Origin: Novosphingobium indicum
Lineage (GTDB): Bacteria > Pseudomonadota > Alphaproteobacteria > Sphingomonadales > Sphingomonadaceae
DNA: 64,000 bases
Direction: 5' to 3'
Assembly (NCBI RefSeq): GCF_014645195.1
Contig: NZ_BMLK01000006.1
Location: 62,001 to 126,000, forward strand
In this document: positions 55,499 through 64,000 of the stretch, one piece after another
Numbering within the stretch: the first letter of the stretch is position 1
Layout of the letters: every line of letters begins with the position of its first letter
The notes under the pieces: model-generated
Databases searched by the model: none
What the model saw: the letters and a program-made list of their open reading frames with translations, nothing else
What the model was told of the DNA's origin: nothing
Program-made: the position numbers and the translations under genes

Positions 55499-56176
55499 TC
55501 AGAGCGTCGCTTCGATCGCCCGTGCTGCGGCCATCGGGTCCTCGGCGCGCGAGATCGGGCGTCCGATCACGAGCACGCTGGCGCCGGCATCGCGGGCCTG
55601 GCGCGGTGTTACGGTACGCTTCTGGTCGCCGTTCTTGCCGTCGTCGGGGCGCAGGCCGGGGACCACGAAGAAGCCGTCCTTCCACTGCTTGTGAACTGCG
55701 CCGACTTCGTGTCCGGAGCAGACGATGCCGTCGAGCCCTGCGGAATGCGCCAGATCTGCAAGGCGCAGGGCCTGATCATGGGGTGAGCAGGAGACGCCGG
55801 TCGCGGTCAGATCGTCATCGTCGAGGCTGGTGAGGACAGTAACGCCCACGACCTTGGTGTTCTCCCCCGCTGCGGCCTTGGCATCCTCCATCATGGCGCG
55901 GCCGCCCGATGCGTGCACGGTGACGATGGCCGGCTCCAGAACGTGGATGGCCTGCATTGCCGCGGCGACCGTGTTGGGAATGTCATGCAGCTTCAGATCG
56001 AGGAAAATCGGCAGGCCGAGCTTGTGCAGTTCGTGCACGCCATGGTGGCCATGGGCGCAGAAGAACTCGAGCCCGAGCTTGATCCCGCCGATGTGCCCCG
56101 CAACCTTGCGCGCCAGAGCCTCGGCGGCGTCGAGGCGGGGCAGGTCGAGAGCGAGAAAGACGGGATTGTGGTTCAT
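55499..56176 (-). CDS. pyrF: Orotidine 5'-phosphate decarboxylase
   Basis: The 225-residue TIM barrel has the catalytic FLDLKLHDIPNTV motif (Lys-x-x-Asp) and the phosphate site VPGLRPD, and begins VFLALDLPRLDAAEALA. It makes UMP. It starts 4 bp after the LapA-like stop, and the two form an operon. Confidence 0.94.
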   Translation of the reverse strand: MNHNPVFLALDLPRLDAAEALARKVAGHIGGIKLGLEFFCAHGHHGVHELHKLGLPIFLDLKLHDIPNTVAAAMQAIHVLEPAIVTVHASGGRAMMEDAKAAAGENTKVVGVTVLTSLDDDDLTATGVSCSPHDQALRLADLAHSAGLDGIVCSGHEVGAVHKQWKDGFFVVPGLRPDDGKNGDQKRTVTPRQARDAGASVLVIGRPISRAEDPMAAARAIEATL

Positions 56177-56180
56177 AGGA

Positions 56181-56534
56181 TCAGACTTCCGGCGAGCTTG
56201 TTGGCGAAGGCGTTTCCTTGGAAACACTTTCGGTTGTGGCGGGCGTATCGGCGTGCGCATTGATCGAGGGCATGGAACTGGCCCTCAGTGAATTTTCCAG
56301 GGACGAGATGCGACGGCCCATCCGCCAGCGTGTGGCCCGCAGGTAAAGCCATACCGGCACCCCTCCCAGCAGGAAGAATACCAGCGCTACAACCCCGACC
56401 GGCCATTCGAAGTGAATGTAGTTGCCACCTTCCAGCGGCCAGAAGTTCACCGGAACCTTTGTCCAGTTCATGGCGATGAAAGCGACGAGAATCGCGGTGA
56501 TCGCGATCCAAACCACGGTGCGGATGATCTGCAT
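56181..56534 (-). CDS. LapA-like inner-membrane protein (DUF1049)
   Basis: The 117-residue protein has two membrane helices (VVWIAITAILVAFIAMNW and FEWPVGVVALVFFLLGGVPVWLYL) followed by a cytoplasmic tail (ISSLENSLRASS). This is the LapA/YciS layout, linked in E. coli to control of LPS synthesis. It precedes pyrF with a 4-bp gap, an arrangement also common elsewhere in proteobacteria. Confidence 0.85.
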   Translation of the reverse strand: MQIIRTVVWIAITAILVAFIAMNWTKVPVNFWPLEGGNYIHFEWPVGVVALVFFLLGGVPVWLYLRATRWRMGRRISSLENSLRASSMPSINAHADTPATTESVSKETPSPTSSPEV

Positions 56535-56611
56535 TTTTCCTCCTGCCTTCCTCGCGGGACTGCGCCGATGCTAGGATGTAATGCCGGGCAAGGGAAGACC
56601 GGCGGGCAGGC

Positions 56612-57925
56612 TCAGGCGCCGAAGACGCGATCGAAGATCGTATCGACGTGCTTGAAGTGGTAGTCGAGGTTGAACTTTTCCTCGATCACGTCTGCCGGCA
56701 AGGCCGCTGCAACTTCTGGGTCCGCCTTGAGCAGTTCCATCAGGCTGAGCTGCCCGTCGGACTCCCACACCTTCATCGCATTGCGCTGGACGAGGCGGTA
56801 GCTTTCGTCGCGGGTCAGGCCGGCCTGCGTGAGGGCCAGCAGCACGCGCTGCGAGTGAACAAGACCGCCCATGCGATCAAGGTTCTTCTGCATACGTTCC
56901 GGGTAGATAAGGAGCTTGTCGATCACGCCGGTCAGGCGCGCCAGTGCGAAGTCGAGAGTGATCGTCGCATCGGGACCGATGAAGCGTTCGACCGACGAGT
57001 GCGAGATGTCGCGTTCATGCCAGAGCGCCACGTTTTCCATCGCCGGCATGGCGTAGGAGCGAATGATGCGCGCCTGTCCGGTGAGGTTTTCGGTGAGGAC
57101 CGGGTTGCGCTTGTGCGGCATCGCGCTCGAACCCTTCTGGCCAGGTGAGAAGTATTCCTCGGCCTCGAGAACTTCGGTGCGCTGCAGGTGGCGGACCTCG
57201 ACAGCAAGTCGCTCGATCGAGCTGGCGATGACGCCCAGCGTCGCGAAGAACATCGCGTGGCGGTCGCGCGGGATGACCTGGGTCGAGACGGGCTCGATCT
57301 CGAGACCCATCTTGTCTGCTACATAGGCTTCCACCGCCGGATCGACGTTGGCGAACGTGCCGACCGCGCCCGAAATGGCACAAGTCGCGATTTCTTCACG
57401 GGCGGCGATCAGGCGCTTCTTCGCACGGGCGAATTCGGCGTGGGCCTCGGCCAGCTTGAGACCGAAAGTGACCGGCTCGGCATGGATGCCGTGGCTGCGG
57501 CCGATGGAGGGAGTGTACTTGTGCTCTTCGGCGCGGCGCTTGATGGCGGCGAGCAGGGCATCGAGGTCCTCAAGCAGGATATCTGCGGCGCGGGCAAGCT
57601 GAACGTTCAGCGTGGTGTCGAGCACGTCGGAGCTGGTCATGCCCTGGTGCATGAAGCGCGCTTCCGGCCCGACCTGCTGGGCAACCCAGTCGAGGAAGGC
57701 GATGACGTCGTGCTTGGTGACCGCCTCGATCGCGTCGATGGCTTCGACGTCGATCTTCGGATCGGTCGCCCACCAGTCCCACAGAGCCTTGCCCGCGCTT
57801 TCCGGCACGGTGCCCATCTCGCCCATCTTCACGGCGGCGTGTGCCTCGATCTCGAACCAGATGCGGTAGCGGGCTTCCGGCTCCCAGATCGCAGTCATTG
57901 CCGGGCGGGCATAACGGGGGACCAT
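56612..57925 (-). CDS. purB: Adenylosuccinate lyase
   Basis: The 437-residue enzyme has the fumarase/aspartase signature GSSAMPHKRNPVLTENLTG near 270, MTSSDVLDTTLNVQLARAA and RSHGIHAEPVTFGLKLAE with the catalytic His. It acts in purine synthesis and the purine nucleotide cycle. Length matches the bacterial family. It is transcribed alone between the LapA-pyrF pair and the SLC13 gene. Confidence 0.95.
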   Translation of the reverse strand: MVPRYARPAMTAIWEPEARYRIWFEIEAHAAVKMGEMGTVPESAGKALWDWWATDPKIDVEAIDAIEAVTKHDVIAFLDWVAQQVGPEARFMHQGMTSSDVLDTTLNVQLARAADILLEDLDALLAAIKRRAEEHKYTPSIGRSHGIHAEPVTFGLKLAEAHAEFARAKKRLIAAREEIATCAISGAVGTFANVDPAVEAYVADKMGLEIEPVSTQVIPRDRHAMFFATLGVIASSIERLAVEVRHLQRTEVLEAEEYFSPGQKGSSAMPHKRNPVLTENLTGQARIIRSYAMPAMENVALWHERDISHSSVERFIGPDATITLDFALARLTGVIDKLLIYPERMQKNLDRMGGLVHSQRVLLALTQAGLTRDESYRLVQRNAMKVWESDGQLSLMELLKADPEVAAALPADVIEEKFNLDYHFKHVDTIFDRVFGA

Positions 57926-58029
57926 GTTCGACTCCTTGCAGACCTAGATGCGCGAGAGCCGCTAGGGTGCGAACGGAGGAAAGGCAAGGGCGGTTGGAAA
58001 AGCCGGCCGGCGGTTGAGGGCGCTGGTTG

Positions 58030-59826
58030 TCAGAACGGCCAGATCATCGGGATCATCGTCAGGGTGGTAATCGCCACGACAAGCGTAAGGGCAAAGCCGT
58101 ATTTGTAGAAGTCCGTGAACTTGTAGCCGCCAGCACCGTAGACCAGGGTGTTGGTCTGGTAGCCGATAGGTGTCAGGAAGCTGGCCGATGCAGCGAACAT
58201 CACGGCCACCACGAAGGGGCGCGGATCGACATGCAGTGCTTGGGCGAGGCTGATGCCGATGGGCGTGACCACTACCGCCACGGCGTTGTTGGTCACAAGT
58301 TCTGTAAGCACCAGGCTGAGAAGGTAGATCGCCACAAGCGCTGCGAATGGTCCCATCGTTCCAAGCCATGGCGTTGCAAGCGTTACGATGGCTTCTACCA
58401 GCCCGGTCTTCTCGAGCGCGGTCCCGATCGAGAGCATGGCGATGATCAGCACGATGATGCGCCAGTCGACGGCTTTGAAGGCCTCGTCGGCCTCCACGCA
58501 GCGCATTCCCAGCACTATGGCCACACCGAGTATGGCGAGGCCGGCCAGGGGCATGAGGTTGAAAGCCGCTGCCACTACCACACCGATCATGGTGCCCACG
58601 GCGATCCACGCCTTGTTGCGACGGAAACCGCGCACGGTGGGTTCGGCTATGTTGACCAGTTGCTGGTCCTGAACGAGGCGTCGCAAATCGTCGGGCGCGC
58701 CCTCCATCAGGATCGTGTCGCCGACCTCGAGCGGTACGGTTTCGTAGCGTTCTTCGAGATTCGTGCCCTTGCGATGCAGGGCGATGGGATAGACGCCATA
58801 ACGCCTACGCAGGCGGAGGTTGGCAAGCGTATGTCCGATAATCGCCGCGCCCGGCGCGAGCAGCGTTTCCACCATCTTGGAGTTTCGCGCCGAGAGCTGG
58901 ACCAGATGCGGATCATTGGTGGATGAGGCTGTCAGCGCATGCTCGCCGCGTTCCTTGATTGTCATAAGGTCGGTCGCGGATGTGCGCATGACGAGAATGT
59001 CGCCTTCATCGAGTACGCAATTATCGAAATCGCGCCTGAGCGATTCATCGCCGCGCAGCACGTCTACAAGCCTGCGTTCGGGGCGGGCGAACAGGTCGAT
59101 CTCTCTTGGATTGCAGCCGATATAGGGCGATCCCGCTTCGATGAAGACGGAGACGACAAAGCGCTTGTTGTCATTGTTGGGTGTCAGCCCGGCGACGGTG
59201 AGGCGTTCGGGAAGCAGGCGGTGGGAAGCTGCCAGCCAGATTACGCCGATGACCGCCACGACAATGCCCACCGGGGCGATCTCGAAAATGGAAAACGGAG
59301 CGATTCCCGCTTTGCGGGCAACGCCATCGACCAGAATGTTTGTGGAAGTGCCCAGCAAGGTTACCGTGCCGCCCAGCACCGCCGCAAAGGAAATGGGCAT
59401 CAGAATTTTGGAAGGAGCCATGTCCAGTTCTTTCGCCAAGGTCATCCCTACCGGGATCATCATCATGACGAGAGGGGTGTTGTTGGTGAAAGCCGACATG
59501 GCTGCGATGACGGCGAGAAAGATCGCGACGGAAACTGCGGGGCGTTTCTTGCCGATGCCGGTAATGCGCGCGGCCAGAAAATCGAGCGCACCCGTTCGTA
59601 CCATCGCCGATGAGATGATGAACATGCAGGCGATGGTAAGGGGCGCAGGGTTGCTCATCGATGCAAGAACATCGTCAGTGGCCACTACGCCCAATACGAG
59701 CAATACCGCGACCAGTATCAGTGCGATGACTTCCGGTGCGGCGAGTTCCAACGCGAACGCCAAGAACAACAGGACTAGGAGAATGCCCATTACGGCAGGC
59801 GAACTCGCACCGATTCCCGGAATCAT
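58030..59826 (-). CDS. SLC13/DASS-family permease with TrkA-C domains
   Basis: The 598-residue protein has about 12 membrane helices split by two TrkA_C domains (about 210-380, with GDILVMRTSATDLMTIKE and GDTILMEGAPDDLRRLVQ). FTNNTPLVMMMIPVGMTLAKEL and LVTNNAVAVVVTPIGISLAQAL carry the SNT-like repeats of DASS transporters. It probably exchanges an anion such as sulfate or a dicarboxylate with Na+. The ligand of the TrkA_C domains is unknown. The 145-bp gap upstream has a small AT-rich dyad. Confidence 0.85.
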   Translation of the reverse strand: MIPGIGASSPAVMGILLVLLFLAFALELAAPEVIALILVAVLLVLGVVATDDVLASMSNPAPLTIACMFIISSAMVRTGALDFLAARITGIGKKRPAVSVAIFLAVIAAMSAFTNNTPLVMMMIPVGMTLAKELDMAPSKILMPISFAAVLGGTVTLLGTSTNILVDGVARKAGIAPFSIFEIAPVGIVVAVIGVIWLAASHRLLPERLTVAGLTPNNDNKRFVVSVFIEAGSPYIGCNPREIDLFARPERRLVDVLRGDESLRRDFDNCVLDEGDILVMRTSATDLMTIKERGEHALTASSTNDPHLVQLSARNSKMVETLLAPGAAIIGHTLANLRLRRRYGVYPIALHRKGTNLEERYETVPLEVGDTILMEGAPDDLRRLVQDQQLVNIAEPTVRGFRRNKAWIAVGTMIGVVVAAAFNLMPLAGLAILGVAIVLGMRCVEADEAFKAVDWRIIVLIIAMLSIGTALEKTGLVEAIVTLATPWLGTMGPFAALVAIYLLSLVLTELVTNNAVAVVVTPIGISLAQALHVDPRPFVVAVMFAASASFLTPIGYQTNTLVYGAGGYKFTDFYKYGFALTLVVAITTLTMIPMIWPF

Positions 59827-59904
59827 GTCCTATGCTGCCCCTCGTTACTTGGCGTCAAAGCCGGCAGCATGAGTTAGCGGGAATTGCGTGTTACGCAAGG
59901 GTCA

Positions 59905-59929
59905 TTTGTCTATAAAAATAATTGACAAA
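59905..59929. promoter_or_regulatory. AT-rich dyad upstream of the SLC13 permease
   Basis: TTTGTC (59905-59910) and GACAAA (59924-59929) flank an AT-rich 13-bp spacer. It lies about 80 bp before the permease start, where promoter elements are expected, and may be an operator. Confidence 0.3.
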
Positions 59930-59971
59930 GGACATGAAATTTTTGTTCGGCGGGGGTGGTCGAAAGGGAGG

Positions 59972-60706
59972 TCACGCTACCGGCCACTTGAAATTAGTCG
60001 CATGTTCGTAGGTGGCGGCGCCTTCTTCCGAGTAACTTCTTTCGACGATCCGACCGGTGCCATCGTGCCGGATGGCGATGACGGTGCTGCAGCGCGTTCC
60101 ATATACCGCATCGCCGATGAATACGGGGGCAAAGCGCGGCTCGGGGCCTTGCCCAGGGTGAGCCGGAGCAGGCCCGGGGCACTCGTTGCGCAGGGCATGG
60201 AGAAGTGAGGAGAAGTCGTCCTCGCCTGCGGCCATCCATCGTTCGATGGCGGCCTGTACTTCCAATGTCTTGGGCCATGGCACATCGAAACCGCCGTTCG
60301 ACAGGCCGTGCATGCCGGGCGACAGCGCTCTTCTTTCGAGAATTGGAAAATTGGTGAGAAATGATGCCGTTCCGTTTTCGACCATCACCAGATTGAAAGG
60401 ATTCATGGCCTCCATGTTCTGGGGAGCGCGTCCCGTGAGCAGGTCGGTCACAAGCTTTCCGCGGGAAGGCCGTCCGGGCTGAGGGCCTTCGGGGACGCGG
60501 TAGTTGGTGACGAGAGCGAACCGGCCCGCTTCGGTGACCCCCAGCCAGGTGCCGCCGCCTGTCAGGTCGGTTCCTGCGATGATGCCGGACCCGTCGGACC
60601 ATCTGGAAAGTGGTACCGCGGGGCGGGCATGAAATTCGTCCCTGTTCCCGGCGCACACGAGTAGCCAGTCGGGATGGGCATTCCAGGCAACGGCAGCAAC
60701 GCACAT
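59972..60706 (-). CDS. NRDE-family protein (TANGO2-like)
   Basis: The 244-residue protein starts MCVAAVAW and has NRDEFHARPAVPL, the motif that names the family, plus LTGGGTWLGVTEAGRFALVTNYR and CSTVIAIRHDG. Cys2 may be an N-terminal nucleophile. The role is unknown; eukaryotic TANGO2 relatives affect Golgi and heme handling. The start overlaps the radC stop (ATGA), so the two are coupled. Confidence 0.85.
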   Translation of the reverse strand: MCVAAVAWNAHPDWLLVCAGNRDEFHARPAVPLSRWSDGSGIIAGTDLTGGGTWLGVTEAGRFALVTNYRVPEGPQPGRPSRGKLVTDLLTGRAPQNMEAMNPFNLVMVENGTASFLTNFPILERRALSPGMHGLSNGGFDVPWPKTLEVQAAIERWMAAGEDDFSSLLHALRNECPGPAPAHPGQGPEPRFAPVFIGDAVYGTRCSTVIAIRHDGTGRIVERSYSEEGAATYEHATNFKWPVA

Positions 60707-61440
60707 CAGATCAGGCCCTTGGCTTTCAGGCTGACGTGGCCTTCGCGCCCGATGATGACGTGATCGTGCACGGTGATTCCCAAGAGACGCCCGGCTTCGG
60801 CGATACGATTGGTGATCTCGATGTCTGCCCGGCTGGGGTTCGGCGAACCGGAAGGATGGTTGTGGACGAGGATCAGCGCGGTCGCGCCGATGTCCAGTGC
60901 GCGCCGGATGACTTCGCGGGGATGGATGGCAGCTTCGTCGATCGAGCCTTCCCCGACCAGATCGTCAAGCACCAGCATGTTCCGGGCATTGAGGTAAAGC
61001 ACTCGCACGCGCTCGACCGTCAGATGGGCCATGTCGATGGTCAGGTAGTCGATCAGGGCCTGCCACGAGCTTATAATCGGAGCTTCGCGCACTTTCTCGC
61101 GGGCCATTCGGGTTGCCGCAACGCGGACTAGTTGGAGCGCGACGGTTGTGGCCTCGCCCATTCCGGGGTGGGCCGAGAGCGTACGCGGATTGGCCTGCAA
61201 TACGCCCGCGAGTGACCCGAACCGCTGCAACAGACTGCGGGCGAGCGGTTTCATGTCACGTCGCGCAACCGCTTGGGTGAGGAGGAGTTCTATCACCTCG
61301 TGATCGGCCAATGCTTCCAGCCCCCCATCGAGCAGTCGCTTGCGAAGACGCTTGCGATGTCCGCTCGGGTCGTTGCCCATATCGCCGGGGCGGCGCTCAG
61401 GCACGGCGCGTTCATCGAAGAGAGGGGTGTCTTCCGGCAT
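60706..61440 (-). CDS. radC: RadC/JAB-domain protein
   Basis: The 244-residue protein has an N-terminal helix-hairpin-helix part (KRLRKRLLDGGLEALADHEVIELLL). The JAB/MPN metalloprotease-like domain has HPREVIRRALDIGATALILVHNHPSGSPNPSRADIEIT (His-x-His...Asp). Its traditional name RadC is a historical DNA-repair label without proven activity. It is divergent from the YdbH-like gene (44 bp between starts). A TTG start five codons upstream is possible. Confidence 0.9.
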   Translation of the reverse strand: MPEDTPLFDERAVPERRPGDMGNDPSGHRKRLRKRLLDGGLEALADHEVIELLLTQAVARRDMKPLARSLLQRFGSLAGVLQANPRTLSAHPGMGEATTVALQLVRVAATRMAREKVREAPIISSWQALIDYLTIDMAHLTVERVRVLYLNARNMLVLDDLVGEGSIDEAAIHPREVIRRALDIGATALILVHNHPSGSPNPSRADIEITNRIAEAGRLLGITVHDHVIIGREGHVSLKAKGLI

Positions 61441-61484
61441 AGAATGCACAAACAATTGCCTTTCCCGCGCGGCCAGCGCAAGTG

Positions 61485-64000
61485 ATGGAGCGGATGGCGC
61501 AAGAGCAGGACCTGCCCCCCAGTCCCGAGATGACGGTGGACGAGACCGGCGCGCAGCCCGTGCGCCGGGCCCGTTGGCGTTGGGTGCTGCTGGGGCTTGC
61601 TGCGCTTTTGATCCTGGCGCTCGGCGTCGTCTGGATCATGCGCAAGGACATCGCCGATACCGTCATATCGGACGAACTCGATTCGCTGGGACTGCCGGCA
61701 AAGTACGAGGTCGTGTCGATCGGGCCGTCCGAGCAGGTCGTGCGCGATCTGGTTGTCGGCGATCCAGCGTCTCCCGATCTCACCATTGAAGAATTGCGTG
61801 TTGAAACGCGCCTCACATGGGGGATGCCAAGGCTTGGACGCATCACAGTCGTGCGTCCGCGCCTTTTCGGATCGGTCCATGATGGCAAGGTCAGTTTTGG
61901 CAGTCTCGACGAGGTGCTGTTCAGCGGGCAGGGCGGTCCGTTTGAAATGCCGGCTCTGGACGTTGTCATCGAGGACGGCGGTGCGCTGATCGAAACGGAC
62001 AGTGGCCGCATCGGCATCACGCTGAAAGGTGCCGGTGCCTTGCGCGGCGGTTTCGAAGGCGAATTGGCAGCAGTCGTCCCCGATCCCGTTCTCGCCGGCT
62101 GCATGGCCCATCGCGCCAGTCTCTACGGAAAGTTGACGACCAAGGCGCAGCAGCCGCGCTTTGTAGGCCCGGTGCGTCTCGCCAACCTGTCCTGTCCGGA
62201 TCGGGGCATTGCCCTCAGGCAGGCAGGACTGAAACTGGACGTGACGCTGGACAAGGCTCTCGATGGCGCTCGCGGCAAACTGGGGATCAATGCCGGGGCA
62301 GGGCGCTATGCGGAAAGCCGAATCGACGGGGCATCCGGAACGGCCGACTTCACGTACCGCGACAGCGGGCTGAACGCCCGGTACGCTCTCAAAGCGCGCG
62401 GCGTCACGACACCTCAGGTTGGCTTTGCCAGCCTGTCTTTCGATGGCCGTGCCCGGTCGGCACAGGGATTTGATCGCTTCGACATCGAGGGCGACGTCAG
62501 CGGCGACGGTGTTAAGCTGGGCAGGCAAATCGATAAGGCTCTGGCCGAGGCTGAGACGTCTGGAGCAGACACCCTCGTGGCGCCATTGGCGGCGCGGATG
62601 CGCGGAGCGCTGGCACGCGAGGCAAGAAGCAGCACGCTTGCCGCCAATGTGATCGTCCGACGGACTGCGGAAGGCCTGAGCGTGGTGGTGCCGCGCGGGT
62701 CGCTGAGAGGTGGCAGTGGCTCCTCTTTGCTTACCCTGTCGCGCGTGAAGGCCATGTTTGCTAACGGAGATGTGCCGCGCGTGACCGGCAATTTTGCCAC
62801 GGGCGGTCGCGACTTGCCGAACATTTCGGGACGGATGGAAAGCGGCGGCGGTCGGCGTCTGACAATGCACGTTGCAATGCCCGAATATCGTGCCGGAAAT
62901 GCGAGCATCGTGCTTCCGCAACTGGAGTTGGTCCAGAATGCCAACGGGGCGCTTGCCTTCAACGGGCGCGCCGGAATTTCCGGCGATCTGCCTGGCGGTT
63001 ATGCGGATAATTTGAAGGTTCCTGTCGAAGGGCGATGGAGCGCCGCGGGGGATCTGACGGTATGGCCTGGGTGCACTCAGGTTACGTTCGATAGCCTTCG
63101 CTTCGCCAATCTTACGCTCGATAGGCGCAGCCTGGCCATATGTCCTGGCAAGGGAGGTACAATTGTCCGCACCGACCGATCGGGGCTGCACCTTGCCGCA
63201 GGCGTCTCGGATATGGATCTGGCTGGACGTCTGGGCGAAACGCAGATCCGCATAGCGAGCGGACCGCTGGGATATGCACAGAACGGGACGCAGCCGGGTG
63301 TCATTGCAGCCAAGGCGCTCCAGGTTGATCTTGGTCCCGAAGACAGCGCATCGCACTTCGCCATCGCCGATCTCAATGCCAATGTGGCGGATCAGGTTGC
63401 CGGAAGGTTCGACGGTGCCGATATAAGTCTTTTCGCTGTGCCGCTGGACATGCACCAGACTACCGGGGACTGGGCCTACAAAGACGGGGTGGTAACTGTC
63501 GACGGCGCCAGCTTCGTGCTTGTCGATCGCCAGAAGGCGGCGCGCTTCAAGCCGATGATGGCGCGTGACGCCACCTTACGGCTTGAGAGCAATGTCATCA
63601 CGGCGAAAGCCCTGATCCGCGAGCCCGAGAGTGACCGGGAGGTGGTTCGCGCCGATATTGTCCACGACCTGTCGGACAGCACGGGCCATGCCGATCTGGC
63701 CGTCGATGGTATCCGTTTCGACGATGACCTTCAGGCAGATGCCCTGTCGTCGCTAGCCCTCGGTGTGGTCTCGAATCTGCAGGGCGTTGTCCGTGGGCAG
63801 GGTCGTATCGACTGGAACGCGCAGGGCGTTACCAGCGACGGTACGTTCTCGACCGATGGCGTGGATTTCGCCGCAGCGTTCGGCCCGGTGAGAGGCCTCT
63901 CGGGCAAAGTCGTGTTCACTGATCTGCTCGGTCTGGTAACCGCGCCGGACCAGACATTGCACATCGATTCCATCAACCCCGGTGTCGAAGCGACGGATGG
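61485..64000 (+). CDS. YdbH/AsmA-like intermembrane phospholipid transport protein (partial)
   Basis: This reading frame runs off the right edge, giving at least 838 residues. It has a short cytoplasmic head, one membrane helix (WRWVLLGLAALLILALGVVWIM, about 32-53), then a long beta-rich region of repeated Gly/Asp-rich strands. The order (inner-membrane anchor plus long beta groove) is that of YdbH/TamB/AsmA-type lipid transport bridges, and the sequence is closest to YdbH. The C-terminal part lies outside the window. A second in-frame ATG is at 61494. Confidence 0.7.
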   Translation, partial: MERMAQEQDLPPSPEMTVDETGAQPVRRARWRWVLLGLAALLILALGVVWIMRKDIADTVISDELDSLGLPAKYEVVSIGPSEQVVRDLVVGDPASPDLTIEELRVETRLTWGMPRLGRITVVRPRLFGSVHDGKVSFGSLDEVLFSGQGGPFEMPALDVVIEDGGALIETDSGRIGITLKGAGALRGGFEGELAAVVPDPVLAGCMAHRASLYGKLTTKAQQPRFVGPVRLANLSCPDRGIALRQAGLKLDVTLDKALDGARGKLGINAGAGRYAESRIDGASGTADFTYRDSGLNARYALKARGVTTPQVGFASLSFDGRARSAQGFDRFDIEGDVSGDGVKLGRQIDKALAEAETSGADTLVAPLAARMRGALAREARSSTLAANVIVRRTAEGLSVVVPRGSLRGGSGSSLLTLSRVKAMFANGDVPRVTGNFATGGRDLPNISGRMESGGGRRLTMHVAMPEYRAGNASIVLPQLELVQNANGALAFNGRAGISGDLPGGYADNLKVPVEGRWSAAGDLTVWPGCTQVTFDSLRFANLTLDRRSLAICPGKGGTIVRTDRSGLHLAAGVSDMDLAGRLGETQIRIASGPLGYAQNGTQPGVIAAKALQVDLGPEDSASHFAIADLNANVADQVAGRFDGADISLFAVPLDMHQTTGDWAYKDGVVTVDGASFVLVDRQKAARFKPMMARDATLRLESNVITAKALIREPESDREVVRADIVHDLSDSTGHADLAVDGIRFDDDLQADALSSLALGVVSNLQGVVRGQGRIDWNAQGVTSDGTFSTDGVDFAAAFGPVRGLSGKVVFTDLLGLVTAPDQTLHIDSINPGVEATD

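Noticed and set aside
61293..63455. Minus-strand frame of 720 residues opposite the YdbH-like gene.
   Set aside because: The plus-strand frame has a membrane anchor and a coherent beta-rich pattern running to the window edge; the minus-strand frame lacks domain features and overlaps radC in another frame.

Overview
The window is a high-GC (about 65% by eye) alphaproteobacterial chromosome segment, most likely from the order Sphingomonadales and plausibly Novosphingobium or a close relative. Supporting signs are the two-gene LolC/LolD exporter, a CpdR-type single-domain response regulator, an NADP-isocitrate dehydrogenase of the eukaryote-like type, a SapC-family protein, a trpF/trpB/trpA/folC cluster, and CGTCATTGCGAGG-type palindromic intergenic repeats. 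Most of it is well-packed housekeeping DNA. No rRNA, CRISPR array, insertion sequence or prophage was seen.

Layout: 0.1-8 kb holds a 2-oxoacid:ferredoxin oxidoreductase pair (korA-korB), a YdjM-like membrane protein, a PAP2 phosphatase, a DNA photolyase, cyclopropane fatty acid synthase and a PilZ protein. 8-18.3 kb holds an SDR, purF, lolC-lolD, a small conserved protein, glutathione peroxidase, a Yip1 membrane protein and dnaE. 18.4-28.7 kb is a catabolic and accessory stretch: acyl-CoA synthetase, enoyl-CoA hydratase, a radical SAM protein, a TetR regulator with two tandem TauD/TfdA-type dioxygenases, a prokaryotic glutamate-receptor-like K+ channel, a DUF302 protein and a BON-MscS channel. 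28.8-36.7 kb holds a divergent aldo/keto reductase/AraC pair, an AT-richer island carrying one large KAP-like P-loop NTPase, icd, a crotonase, tRNA-Val(GAC) and cpdR. 36.7-46.4 kb holds an N-formylglutamate amidohydrolase, a candidate small RNA, a SapC protein, a GlcD-type FAD oxidase, a DEAD-box helicase, a TIM-barrel isomerase and a UvrD helicase. 46.6-64 kb holds rsmD, a pseudouridine synthase, an AmpG-like transporter, folC, trpA, a small Cys-rich protein, trpB, trpF, pyrF, a LapA-like protein, purB, an SLC13 permease, an NRDE protein, radC and a YdbH-like protein cut by the window edge.

Four observations stand out. (1) A 78-residue Cys-rich protein is embedded between trpB and trpA with translational overlap on both sides. 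(2) A candidate small RNA near 37.8 kb carries a CACCUCCU anti-Shine-Dalgarno mimic, its own terminator, and a sigma70-like promoter with a perfect 10-bp dyad centred on the -10 box. (3) A TetR gene lies beside duplicated TauD-type dioxygenases, and a similar operator-like motif lies upstream of both the second dioxygenase and the acyl-CoA synthetase. (4) A compositionally distinct single-gene island encodes a KAP-like NTPase and could be an acquired defence gene.

All functional names come from recognising motifs and family architecture by reading. No database search was run.
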